Below are positions 1-11,046 of a DNA stretch of 60,000 nucleotides, piece after piece. The DNA lies in NCBI RefSeq assembly GCF_964204645.1, contig NC_134028.1, positions 20,746,153-20,806,152 on the forward strand, written 5' to 3'. The stretch comes from Tubulanus polymorphus (Eukaryota; Nemertea; Palaeonemertea; Tubulaniformes; Tubulanidae). The position numbers were made by a program, and so were the translations under genes. A model generated the notes under the pieces. That model searched no databases, had not been told where the DNA came from, and worked only from the letters and a program-made list of their open reading frames with translations. Each line of letters begins with the position of its first letter. The first letter of the stretch is position 1.

Positions 1-230
1 TGGTTGCCGCAAAAAGTGTATTGGCCACTAGGGGGCACTAGTTTAGCCCAGTTATTAACCAAAAAAAGAAATGGACAGAAGAAGCATGGAAAAACTGGAA
101 CAGAATCAAAATCAGAATGCAAAATAAAAATGCTTAAAATTGCTTACTTTAGAACAAAAAAATTTTAAGGACCTTACGAAGTGCTTTCTTTTCACAAAAA
201 AACAACTTTCAATAAGGCTAAACAGAAATG

Positions 231-420
231 ATACCTTGTTTCTCCGTAGCGGCCGGGTAATTTTTGTTGAATATAATAAAATTAGTTATCAGTTCATTTC
301 TATAGCTGTCGGGTCTGTTATGGTAAAATTGATCACGATTTTAAAAAAAGTAATGTACAGCGTAGATAGGCAGCCGGCCGGGTCAACCTTTAATAAGCTC
401 AGCAGAAATGAGAAACAATG
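231..420. mobile_element. Small non-autonomous element, family also at 5617-5922
   Basis: One end reads ATACCTTGTTTCTCCG and the other carries GAGAAACAATG, an imperfect inverted pair. The interior (TTGATCACGATTT, then CCGGCCGGGTCAA) matches the second copy near 5830-5900. It lies upstream of the first RAB40 exon in the window. Nothing in 1-640 looks like another RAB40 exon. Family assignment is by eye. Confidence 0.45.
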
Positions 421-640
421 TATCAATTTTTTTAGCCTAAGTGCTTGCTTTTGACTCACCTGGTTGACGTCCACGAGTTGTGTTCGAATTAGGACGAAGA
501 TCGCAATCTTAAGCGATAAGAAAAGTATCGCTTTCGCCCCTGAAAAACTGCTTTCTTTTTCTATTTCGAAAAGTGTTAAACTTTTTTCCTCATCCCGATG
601 AACCCTCATTTTATCGTTTTTTGTTTACGATGCATTTCAG

Positions 641-2753
641 GGACACGTCGGGTCAAGGTCGATTCTGTACAATATTCCGTTCTTATTCTCGAGGTGCCCA
701 GGTAAGAGATATATCAAATTCGCTGTCTTTCTCCGACATTCCTTGGTTTATGTAATGTATGTATGTAACACGTGGTGGCGCTACTGCGCATTTAATTGTA
801 CTTAGTGCTGTAGATAACAATATACTAATTAAACTCGCTAGATTTGTAAATGCTGGTCTCAAGCTACTTAAGTAAAATTCATGTACACGTATTGGTTATC
901 TCTATTACTTTTCTATTCTATGTGTATTTCTGTTTTCTTGTTTTTAAGTTTTGTAGATTATAAATTTTTATTGTGTAAATTCTTGTAACCTCTATAAACC
1001 AATGTTTGGTTAGAGAGAAATAAACCATTCTATTCTATTCTGTAGGGTATTCTACTGGTTTATGATATCACTAATAAATGGTCGTTTGACGGAATCGATC
1101 GGTGGATAAAAGAGGTTGACGAGGTAATTATTATTCGATGCGCCGCTGTAACCGCGTCTACAATAGCTCGTTGTACCCAGGTTCGCCGAAAACCCGCATT
1201 CGCAGCGAGTAGTGTTTACGCTTACCGCAGTTTCTGTCCCAGGAATCCACATCTGTAGTTCAAGTTCAATGTCAATTATGGCGCCCGAACGCTGCATCAA
1301 ACGTGGGTTTACCGTCTACTCTAGAGAAAATGCGGTTTTACGTGAACACGGGTTCAACACGGAGTGTACCCTTCTTTTTCAAGAAGGGTTTTGCTAGTTC
1401 ATCCCACTGAGGTGTATTAAAATGTAAAAAGTAATTAGTTTTTATTTCTATGGAAAGATGGCTGCACCTGTCAAACATTGTGAAATATTACTAACTAACG
1501 ATAGACACACTATAGTGGTATTCCCATTATTCAACACACTTTGGTGGAGTTTTTCAAAATTTTCAAATTATCTCCAGCACAATGGGTATTAATTAGTCAG
1601 CACTGAAAGGGTTAAACTACAATGTTCACCGTGTTGAATTGTTGAATTGTCGTTTCAGCACGCTCCCGGCGTTCCGAAGATTCTCGTCGGTAACCGGTTG
1701 CATCTAGCGTTCAATCGTCAAGTTTCCGAGGACATGGCCGAAATGTACGCGACGAAGAACGACATGGCGTTTTTCGAGGTCAGTCCGCTGTGTGACTTCA
1801 ACGTTACCGAGTCGTTCGCCGAGTTGTCGAGACTCGCTCTGAAACGAAACGGGATGAGTCGATGTTTGTCTCATAATAGAGGTATGTATTACTGAACTGT
1901 CCCCGCTCTTTCAATGCCAACTTCACGAACTACAAGCACAGACAGATCCATAGGGGTTGCTTTGGTTGCTAGAGCAACCCCCTCAGCAAAATCCTTGGTG
2001 ACTTAAATTGAATTCCAGAGTAGTGATTGGACAGGAGAAATTCTTATACAATGTATATGGTATTATTAAATGCAGTGCCTTAGAACGCTCAGAATGTAAT
2101 CTTCACTTGCCAGGGTTTGATTTCCGCCCGTCGAAGCTTACGCCAGCACAAACCTTGGCCTCAGAGCCTTCATTGGTCTCTACCCTGCCCAAGATTTCTT
2201 TGGCTCCAGCAGCCACAAGTCTATATATCTACCCAATCAGATGTGTGGTATTGTTAGAGCAAATCTGCCGGTGAAAAACAATGCAAGCGGCAACCAGTCC
2301 GGTGTCATGGACCAATGAAGGGGTGCGCATCCAGGTTTGTGTTGTCCTGAGCTTCTGCAAGAGGCAATCAAACCCTGGCAAGTGAGGATGTCAGAATGTG
2401 TGAAAATGAGAGTAACGATTCAAAATTCTCAGCAGAGAGCTTCGCCTTTAGAAAATCCTGGATCCGCCTCCGGTCAGACGTTCGCGGTCTAACATTTGTA
2501 TTTTATCCTTTCAGTGCTATCGTTACAAGAATTGTGCTGTCGATCGATCGTAGCCAACACGACCATATATGGTATCGAACACTTACCGTTGCCGTCCTCG
2601 TTAAAATCATATCTGAAATCGTACTCAATGACGAATAAAACGCGCGTTCGAATGCAGATCTATTTACACAAAGACAAACATAAACGCACGAAGATTCTGA
2701 ATCCGAACGACTCGCCGCCGATGAACTGTCGTAAGAGTTGTAGTTTGAGCTAG
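641..2753 (+). CDS. RAB40: RAB40-type GTPase with SOCS box, last four coding exons (5' end outside window)
   Basis: Exons 641-701, 1046-1123, 1659-1881 and 2515-2753 join with consistent phase, and all borders are AG/GT. The protein begins within the switch II region: the first base completes a Trp codon, then [20 protein letters not shown]. Exon 2 gives the LLVYDI strand and WIKEVDE. Exon 3 carries the Rab40 version of the G4 box (VGNRLHLAF in place of NKxD) and the G5-like EVSPLC. The last exon is a SOCS box: BC-box SLQELCC and Cul5-box LPLP, ending in CSLS, a CaaX-type prenylation motif. Rab40 proteins are known substrate receptors for Cul5-Elongin B/C ubiquitin ligases at membranes and the actin cortex. 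The P-loop and switch I must lie left of position 1. Agreement with vertebrate Rab40 is close over the whole visible part, so the call is firm. RAB40A, B and C are vertebrate duplicates, so no letter is given. Confidence 0.95.
760..1043 (+). mobile_element. Probable LINE/SINE 3' tail in a RAB40 intron
   Basis: A T-rich stretch ends in GAGAGAAATAAACC followed by tandem ATTCT units (1028-1042). That is the form of a non-LTR element 3' end with a short-repeat tail. No coding part remains. The repeat tail runs directly into the TGTAG acceptor of the next RAB40 exon. Confidence 0.4.
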
Positions 2754-2944
2754 CGTTCTTCAGTCGTATGATGTATATACAGTATCCAGTATTCTACTAC
2801 TCGACAGCTATTGATCTGCGGCCTGCAACCATGCGCGCTGCGCTTCACAGTGTTGAACAGGATCGTTCGGGGCTGCAGATTTTCCGATAGGGTGCTCCAC
2901 GCTGCGTGCTGAGGGTGTGGTTCAGGACTGCAGATGCCTGAAGA

Positions 2945-3202
2945 CAGGGGCGTGTCCAGGAACTTGTACAAGTCGATGAATTTTTTTGCCTTCGTTATTC
3001 GTCGACAAAGATAATTAATGCATTTCAGCGCGGGAGTACACAATATTGCCTTATTGGACGCCAAAGCGCTTCATGGTACATGACGAGCTCTTCAAAATTA
3101 GCCCCATAGTGCGGGAGTACACCTGATATGGCCTGTTTGGACATCAACATGCTCTTTTGGGACTTGAAAAATTCTCTGATTAGGCCTCTCGATCCGCCCC
3201 TG
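2945..3202. mobile_element. hAT-like MITE (CAGGGGCG... ends)
   Basis: It begins CAGGGGCGTGTCCAGG and ends GATCCGCCCCTG, an inverted pair of the CAGGGGCGGATCCAG type common at hAT termini. Internal phrases (AACTTGTACAAGTC, GACAAAGATAAT, CTTCAAAATT) recur at 5643-5802. It has no ORF. It lies just downstream of the RAB40 stop, possibly in the 3' UTR. No 8-bp target duplication is obvious. Confidence 0.5.
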
Positions 3203-3300
3203 GAAAGGAAGGTGGTTAAGGATGGGCTGGTGGTGGGTTAGGGCTGCAGATTCATACTTGTATAAAAAGTCATCTTTCAATACGTGTATATATTATTACA

Positions 3301-3447
3301 GAGCCCAGTTGCACAGCCATGACTTCCGTTACATGTGGTCTATTAAGGAGTTAGATTGGCAATGGAACCATAAGATCAAAATAAGCTCGAACTGGTCTTA
3401 AATCTGAGCCTTGACCGTGTAACTGGGTTCCGTGTAACTGGGTTCTG
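3301..3447. mobile_element. MITE, GCCCAGTTGCACAG family
   Basis: It begins AGCCCAGTTGCACAGCCATGAC and ends with GACCGTGTAACTGGGTTC repeated. GAACTGGTCTTAAATCTGA lies near the right end. The same ends and the same GGTCTTAAATCT phrase occur at 18000-18290, 34335-34432 and 38179-38319, which defines a dispersed family. Confidence 0.5.
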
Positions 3448-3710
3448 GGTTCTAGTTTTGAAATAATTGTGGTCAGTTTTTATACGTAACTTCGATTGAG
3501 CAATAATTAATTCTATAGCATACAAATTCAGGGTCTCTATGACTCCTTGATTCCCTAAAAACTCCTTCTAAACAGGAAGTGCTTTTAAAGGTGCTTGAAA
3601 CTCCTTTTATCCGAGCTAAATGCCTGAAACTCCTGAAATGCCTGAAATAGGGGATTAGAAATTTTTGTCTAGTTTGTAGTTGTACAGTCAACTACGCCTA
3701 AATTGGTACA

Positions 3711-3840
3711 GGGCTAAGTTTCACAAAAAAGTTAAACTCAAATTTTTGGTGTAATTGCCATTGGTTACTTCATGTTTTCAATGAGGACAACAATTCAAAC
3801 TTAATCGTTTTAGGCTTAAACTTTTCGTGAAACTGGGCCC
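3711..3840. mobile_element. Short foldback element, AGTTTCAC family
   Basis: The left end GGGCTAAGTTTCAC...AAAGTTAAAC pairs with the right end GCTTAAACTTTTCGTGAAAC...GGGCCC. It is non-coding and about 130 bp long. It abuts another foldback at 3845. Confidence 0.5.
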
Positions 3841-3844
3841 CATC

Positions 3845-3966
3845 GCACAGGGACTTGACACAAAAGGATTTTGACGGTGTATCTTAGGTACTATATATAA
3901 AAAGATTTTTTATATATAGTACCTAGGATACTGGGCTCAAAATCCTTTTGTTTTAAGTCCCTGTGC
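3845..3966. repeat. Long hairpin (about 57-bp arms, short T-rich loop)
   Basis: The left arm starts GCACAGGGACTTG and the right arm ends AAGTCCCTGTGC. The inner arms GGTACTATATATAA and TATATATAGTACC enclose AAGATTTTT. Only a few positions are unpaired. It is probably a terminal-palindrome MITE, since both ends are sharp. Confidence 0.6.
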
Positions 3967-5616
3967 CCCGTAGGGATTTGGTTTTACCATAATAGGGGGT
4001 TACCAAATTAGAAACCGAGGATATATTTAGGAGTAGTCTACGGTAATTGGAGTATGAAAGTGAGCAGAAAATTGAAATCTTTTTCTAAAACTCCTTATAT
4101 GCAGGAATGACTGATCAGTAGGGACCCGGAGATTGCTAGGTTCACTGTATAGCCTTCAAAAACGTTGAGTATCGTCAGTATGAATTCAGAGTTCAATTGA
4201 AATCTGCTGAAAAATAGAAATGTCGTATCGATCGCCATAGAGAGCACTATTGAAAGGCATTGAATATTTCTACCATTTAGATTTGCAGATTACAAATTCT
4301 GCCGGTGTTGTACGTACGAGTATGTCGCGGTGCTTTTCCTATACATATTTACATGTCTCAAATAAACTGTAAATAATTGATGAAGTTTTTTTTTCATCTG
4401 CGAAAATAATCTTCCATTCGTTCATGAAAAAAGGTCTTTGTTGTTGAAATCGACTCGAAACAGGCAGCAAATTGTTTTCAAGCAAATCAAACTTTTGAAA
4501 AATCTAAATGATCCATGATTTTCGATGTATGTGTCTCAGGAAAATATATACAATGAAAAAACGTTTAACTTCTAAGTGTCTGTAACAAAATTATGTCATT
4601 GCGTAATGAATTCTTACTAGGTTGTTAGTTACCCGCAGTTATCGGATGCAGCACCTGCAATCTCAGATGCACGCCGATGTCTAATATCTTATGACCGATT
4701 AAACGATGCCATTTTAGTCAACATAGAAATAACTTCTGTAGTGCTAGGCATTTTCACGGGCATATTTCTCCTTACATCGTCTTCTGATACTGGTGCTTTG
4801 AAGTAAAAAAAAAAAGATACGTTCATTTCTTTAACGATTAGATTTAGGTGTCACAATTAACACAATCATAATTTCATGTGCCTTTTAAAACCGTTTCATA
4901 TTTAGATAAAACATATGTACTGTACATGTTGTGAACGTATTTGTAAATAGTGTTTTTACTAGGAAAGAGCCGATGTTTTCTCTTTTCAACCTCTAAAGCA
5001 ACGACAACGTCTTTACACCTGTTCGTAGTTAATTGCCTTCAACCTTTGAAGTTAATTTATATTTGTGTGTATGGTATCTACCGATACGTGTAATGTAGTA
5101 GTGCCCCCTCTATTGGATTCGAATTAAAAATTGGTGTAAACTTCATTTGTAAATTGTTGTAAATATCTTTGTAAATACGTAGTATGGTATAATACTGTAG
5201 TATCTGAATGATGTATTTATTTATTGAGTGACGAGGCCCTGCTACTGCGGGTTGCTCTGAATCGTGTGGCCCCTAACTCCACCATAGGGTGCACCGATAT
5301 CAAACACGGAGGTATTATCTCTTAGTTTTTTTATGACCACGGTTTCATTTTTTGTCAAAATATCGCGGGCCGTGTGAAAACACAGTTGATGAAGATACGA
5401 GAACCAGAAAATAATTGGTGTGAATAATGAGAACGAGTCTACGCTTACTTAGCGCAATCTCATTCAAACTGCCGAGAGTATCAACTCTGGTTGAATTTTA
5501 TACTCATCTAGTTTTCTAAGAATTCCAAGATTAAAACTTTGTCCGTTAGGAGCTGCGTCTAGTGACGCCCCCTCGGACGATAAATATTGTTATGTTAGGC
5601 TTTGAAATAAATGATA

Positions 5617-5922
5617 CCTTGTTTCTCCGAATCGGCTAGGTTCAGGGGCACTTATGAGATTTGTATAAGTCCATCAAATATCTTTCAGTGGCCTTTTTTA
5701 TTTTGTCAACAAAGATTATCGGTACCTTCCGGCGCGCGAGCGCCTTAGATTGTCTTTTTGAGATGTGACAAGTCCTTCAAAATTGCCCTCGGCCTGCCCC
5801 TGGGGTCGTTATGTGAAATGAAACAAAATTAACTTGATCATGATTTAAGAAAATAAAACTAATGCGTACAGGCTAGACGGGGCCGAGTCAATTTTTAAGC
5901 GCAGCCGAAAGAAGAAACAAGG
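5617..5922. mobile_element. MITE interrupted by a nested hAT-like element
   Basis: The outer element starts CCTTGTTTCTCCG and ends AAGAAACAAGG, matching the family at 231-420. A second element, CAGGGGC...GCCCCTG (5643-5802), sits inside it. It shares its interior with 2945-3202. Order of insertion: outer first, hAT-like second. Confidence 0.5.
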
Positions 5923-6484
5923 TAACAACGTTTTCTAGCCTTAAAAACTCGTATATGATATCAGAGTCTACGTTTCTGTGTCCGTTTATTAAAAAGCCAG
6001 TGTTTGAATCTGAATTTTCGATAAGTGCTTTGGATTTATTGCTCCCGGGGATGATGCCCGCCGACACCTCCCCTTAGGCCTGAGATTCGCAGTATTATTG
6101 ACCACTAATATATAAAGATAGTATTTTAATGTTATCTGTTAGTGCCCCTTCTCTATATGATACTGAAATAAAATTAAAAACAATAACATTTGAAAATCAT
6201 TGTATAATCGTTGTTATTATTAGTTTGTTTTAGCCGTTTCCTCATAAGGGGCGAGAGACGGCTGATCTTAGTAGTTTACGTATTTGCCCATGTCATTCAA
6301 CAGGATAACCAGATTCCCTGATTTCCCTGATCCGCGCGGGTCCGGCTCATGATAACCATTAGTTAGTTACGTGATCGTTGGTGGTGAGCTTTTTATAATC
6401 GGATGGGCTTATACTTATGTGGTTTGTGAAAATATCCGATCGTGAAACTAAACCACAGTCAGGTTACTGACTAGCTAACCATAT

Positions 6485-7427
6485 GACTTCATTCCGTCCC
6501 AGCGTTTAAAAAATGCAGTGGTGCCATCTATAGTTGAATAACGATACTAAAACGACTGGTTTCAGTTTTAACAGCGATTTTAGATCAATGTTTCACGATT
6601 ACTGTTCGGATTAATGTAGTTCTGAGTTATTTTTAATGCTTCGTCACATTTGCATTGTATTTAGACAAAATATTTGAGGAGACTTCTTTCTGTCCCGGCG
6701 TTAAAAAATGCAGCGGGTGGATCTTGGAAAGTTGAAAGGTCGGGGTCCAGAAAAAAAAGGAGAGCATTTCTCAGCAGCCATGTCATAGGCCGCTAGTAAG
6801 GTCACTCCATCCTAGGGTTAGATATATTTTTGAAGAAAACTGCCCTTAAACATTCAAATACCGATAGGATGAGTGTCAAATTTGCAGGTTTGAATGATCT
6901 CTGTCTTAACGAAAAGGGCATCCTCAGTGGGAAAAGACAGAGCTCCGGGCCCCGAGACCACCCTTAAATCCACCACTAAAATGACACCCTGGTTAGCATG
7001 TCCAGTTACCGATGTCGCTTTCAAAAATTGTTTGTTTGAATTCAGCGCGACAAAAATCCATCGAAGCGAAAACTTCAAGTATTACAGAGAAAATCTTGAA
7101 TCGCGCTCTTTGAAATATCGGGGGATTTGTCGACCTCCGACGGCTATTTATACCGTAAAAGAAGGTCAATGAAATATTCCAATTACACGACAATCACAAA
7201 TACATCGATAGAAATAAATGAATCAAAGAATGGAGCGTTACGGGTAATCGCCGGCGAGTACGCGCCAGTGGTGCCATCTATAGCTGAATAACAATACTAA
7301 AACGACTGGTTTCAGTTTTGAATGCGATTAGATCAATGTTTTACGATTACTGTTCGGATTGATGTAGTTCTGAGTTATTTTTAATGCTTCGTTACATTTG
7401 CGTTGTATTTAGACAAAATATTTGAGG
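6485..7427 (+). repeat. Direct duplication: 6485-6680 and 7266-7427, with a stub at 6681-6716
   Basis: About 160 bp beginning CAGTGGTGCCATCTATAG is repeated nearly identically 748 bp downstream, through ATTTAGACAAAATATTTGAGG. A further partial copy of the unit's start (TCCCGGCGTTAAAAAATGCAG) follows the first copy directly. The copies are non-coding and have no inverted ends. Confidence 0.7.
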
Positions 7428-8382
7428 TGTAAATCGCTATTGTACTTCATTTATTACAATACATAAGAACACCGATCTGGTACATACTTGTTTTTCAAGA
7501 TATAAACTATGGTTTACATTGTGTCGAATCGAAAAGTGAACGCAATAGCTCGCTGTTTTGTGGACCTCATGCCTACATTACTAGCTTTATGCTATTAAGA
7601 GAGTTTTTGAATCCCTTTCGGGGAATTGTTCAAAGCGACGAGTGTAGAATTTAAACATACCATCAACCGAATCGCCCGGATTCAGCATAGACGTAGCATG
7701 CCTGGTTGGAAGTACTCAACACCCTTATTCATTCTTCCAACGTAATATGCTGCATTTCGGTGCAGGGTAACGCTTGATAATGCCTTCTAGGACACTAAAG
7801 TGTCATTATGAGATGTGACAAGTCCTTCAAAATGGCCTCTGGATCCGACTATTAGCCGGTTTCCCGTATTCAAGTCTTGGGCCCTCGGTGGGCCGACTGA
7901 GATGCTGTAGGATGCTTCGTTTGGTCATCGGTATTTTTACGCTCCGATGGTCATTTTCGGTATTTTCTGTCGACGTTGTTACGTTACAGGAATCTAGTAT
8001 CTGAGTTTAGTATTTCAGTATAGGCGATACAGTTATATAGTACATGTCGTTTTTCAACAACCTGCTGTTTCGTTTCCGGCAGGTGTGGTGGTGGTGGCAT
8101 AGGTCCCTCGGTCTTGCGACGTCGGTGTCGATGGCAGTCCGAAGGGAGCCTTGTCTGTGGGTCGTTGGCGAGTCGCAAGGCCGACCTACGCTCGCCTTAT
8201 AGGGATACTAAATAGGAAAAAATCAAATCGCTTCTAATCCAAGATCAAAACCAGCCCCTGATAGATATGAGAATTTTCCAACTTAATTGTTATCAACGTG
8301 AAGCCATAGATGATCTTTTCAGTCTGTATCGATTACTTTATTTTATCTAGAACTCATATTAACGAAAAGAGACCACTTGTTG

Positions 8383-10784
8383 CTATTTATAAGCTGCACC
8401 ACCATCCACAGTAAGAGCGACACCAGTCGTAAAAGACGCGTCATCCGAAGCTAAGAACCTGACCGCCTTCGCCACCTCTTCAGCCTCGGCGTTACGACCC
8501 AGCGGGTGGAATACCGCGCCGGTGTTTTCCATGTACTGAAACACAGATTTCATTTCTATTTGACTGATTTTACATAAATACACAGGAAACATTCAATTAG
8601 ATAAAAATGTCATATGCGTTGCAACCTTGTCTAGTTCGGCTTTAGTCGTTTCAAAACGTTCCTGCAATTTCGTCAGTACTTCACCAGGGCTGAAATATGA
8701 TATTTGAATATTCGTACAACCATATGAGCCATTCCGTTTGTATCCTCTGGGGCCGCAGTCAACCCCCCCTCGTCAGACATACGTAATTCGTCGTCGAATT
8801 TGTGACGAAAACACATTTCAAACAACAACGAATTCAGGGTTCATTTTTTCAAAGATGCTTTATACTTAAGGCCATTCAAGGCCAACCAACACTAAGATTC
8901 AGGATCAATCCAAAGACTTGTTGCCAAAATCAGGGCCGGCTCCCTATGACAACCATAAGCCAGTAACAAGTGGTGAGATTGAAATTCGTTAAAACTCGTC
9001 CATTGTTGAAACGTCAACGACATTTAATCAAGTCAAACTGTCTTGACCGGGCTTAGTTCATAATAATAGTTATACCGATTGTTATTTAATTCATTCATAA
9101 CGCAAAAATATAAAAATAAACGCCATGCTTCAACTGAAGGGACTGTGTTTAATCTTGTGTAAACATGTCCAGGTGTCGTTTCCAAACCTTTGATGATCTT
9201 GTGTTCAAGTGAAAAGTATGAGCGTTATGATGTTGAATCGTAACAGTAAGGAAATAATGGTGTCGATCTAGTGGCGAGTTCCGGGCAGGGGGCTAGGATT
9301 GTCATTGACCACTGCACAAGTTAAAACTTAGGTAAAATTTTGCTACAAGTTACTAACACTATTATCCATATTATTTGACAAAAAAACAAAGGAACTCACT
9401 TTACAGAATTGACTCGAACTCCAAATTCTGCAAGCTCTGAAAGTACGTTAATATTATAGTTTCATTTTAGAATCTCTTTCATCCCTTCAGGAGTTGTGGG
9501 CGATATGTGACGTTTACCTATTGCTAGATTACGCATTAGATGATCAATAGCTGCTTTCGACATGTTGTACGCAATCGTTTCCGTAGCCTTAAAAACAGAA
9601 AAATAATGGTATATATCTGAAAAATCTGGATTTAAGACCTTGACAGGGAACTTTCGATTTCTTAAACTCACGACAATTAAACTATTGACGCTTGAAACCA
9701 TGACTATATTTCCTGAAAAGAAAAACGAATTTCGCATTGGGCTAGTTGGTACAGCATTGCGGCCGAGTACATCAAACATATTCAGTTCTAATCAATCTTA
9801 AGACTTTAAGACCAGACAACTGTGCAACTGCTGTTTGAGGAAGTTTGGAGGCTTAGTGTCTAGGTCGAGTTCCACAATCCGTGACTTCATAAAATGATAC
9901 GTAAGACTGGTTTTAAGTGGATTACATTGGTCTCACAAAATGCTAAAAACATAAACACACATCCCACACGTGTCCATTAGACTGACTGCAATCAATCGGT
10001 TTTCAGATCGAACTGACTGGTCACACCGCGGGTATAGTCCTACCTTTTTGTTTAATGATGTGAGGTCGCACGAGTTTGGTCAAATAGAACACAGATCTGA
10101 GGTTGACTTTCATTGTGAGGTCATAATCTTCCATCGTTTGTGTTTCAAGGTTTCCAAGTTTTGCAGTACCTGCATTGTTCACCTGGGAATTCATAGGTTT
10201 AACATCGTACATGTATCTCTCCTCCTAAGATTGAAAAATTCTAAGACATAAAAATTCTCTCTTACCAGAACATCTATGACTCCAAACTTTTCAATAGTTT
10301 CATCAACCAATTTTCTTATTCCTCCATCTTCACCGGCAAAATCTACTATTACACTTAAAATCTAAAAAATAAGAAAAACAAAAAAACTAATCCATAGAAA
10401 ACTGAAGACATTATAAACTGTGGACGAGTCAGTTGAGATATGGACTATGAAACGAATCGTTTCATAGTGGTTGCGATTACGTATGATTTCTGCCAACCTG
10501 CGAATCAGTGACCCCTTCGCGTTTACACTTATGAACCGTATCTTGAAGGTCGGTTCCATTTCTTCCGGTCAGGACTAATTTCGATCCGTGTTTAGCGAAT
10601 TCCAAAGCTATTGCTTTTCCTATTCCATTACTGGCTCCTGAAAACATACATGTTTTCTTGTTATTGGTTGAATGAAAGCATGCAACGCGTAGGTGTTTAG
10701 GGGTGGATTAAAGCGCATGTAAGCTGAACATAGACATCGCATACCTGTTATAAGAACGACTTTATTTCTCAACGACAACGCCAT
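8383..10784 (-). CDS. Short-chain dehydrogenase/reductase, copy A (259 aa, complete)
   Basis: Nine exons in transcript order: 10745-10784, 10498-10637, 10266-10361, 10044-10182, 9672-9712, 9518-9587, 9400-9436, 8626-8689, 8383-8535. They total 780 nt with all phases closing. This is a classical SDR oxidoreductase of the FabG-like type with a Rossmann fold and NAD(P) cofactor. It has TGASNGIG at 13-20, NNAG at 94-97, and the tetrad N119, S146, Y159, K163 (YNMSK). The end is TVDGGAAYK, typical of the family. The TGRN after beta-2 suggests NADPH preference (inference). No signal or targeting peptide is seen, so it is probably cytosolic. AATAAA (complement of 8337-8342) follows about 40 nt after the stop. 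The substrate is unknown. Intron positions equal those of copies B, C and D. Confidence 0.93.
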
Positions 10785-10839
10785 TTCACTAGGTCTACGC
10801 CTTGCAACAACTAGTTATATTGAAAAATGCTTTATTGTG

Positions 10840-11046
10840 CCTAGGGCGAACATCCGGTATCGGAGTAAGTGAAACCGAATGTCATTTAGTCGGGACTGTA
10901 TGATCCGATGGTCGACCACGGGATTGAGCACGGTCGCAGTAGTTCGGACCTATTTCCAAGACAGTGTGAATTACGCGACAACTGACGACCTAAATGTGTT
11001 CGGTAGTTGCGACCACCAGTCGAACGAAAACCGAAGTTCACTTAGG
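10840..11046. mobile_element. MITE, CTTCGGTTTTCG family (second copy at 54915)
   Basis: The ends CCTAGGGCGAACATCCGG and GAAAACCGAAGTTCACTTAGG are imperfect inverted repeats. Read in reverse complement, the interior matches 54915-55165, including GCGACCGTGCTCAATCCC. It lies just upstream of the SDR-A start codon. Confidence 0.6.

Larger units (their letters stand above)
3967..8382. other. Non-coding stretch between RAB40 and the SDR array
   Basis: No reading frame here resembles a protein and no exon with good borders was found. It contains the nested MITE at 5617-5922, a duplicated sequence at 6485-6716 and 7266-7427, and a fragment at 7745-7845 that shares GAGATGTGACAAGTCCTTCAAAAT with the hAT-like element at 5643. 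AATAAA strings occur (for example near 4361), but which one ends the RAB40 transcript cannot be told. Confidence 0.5.
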
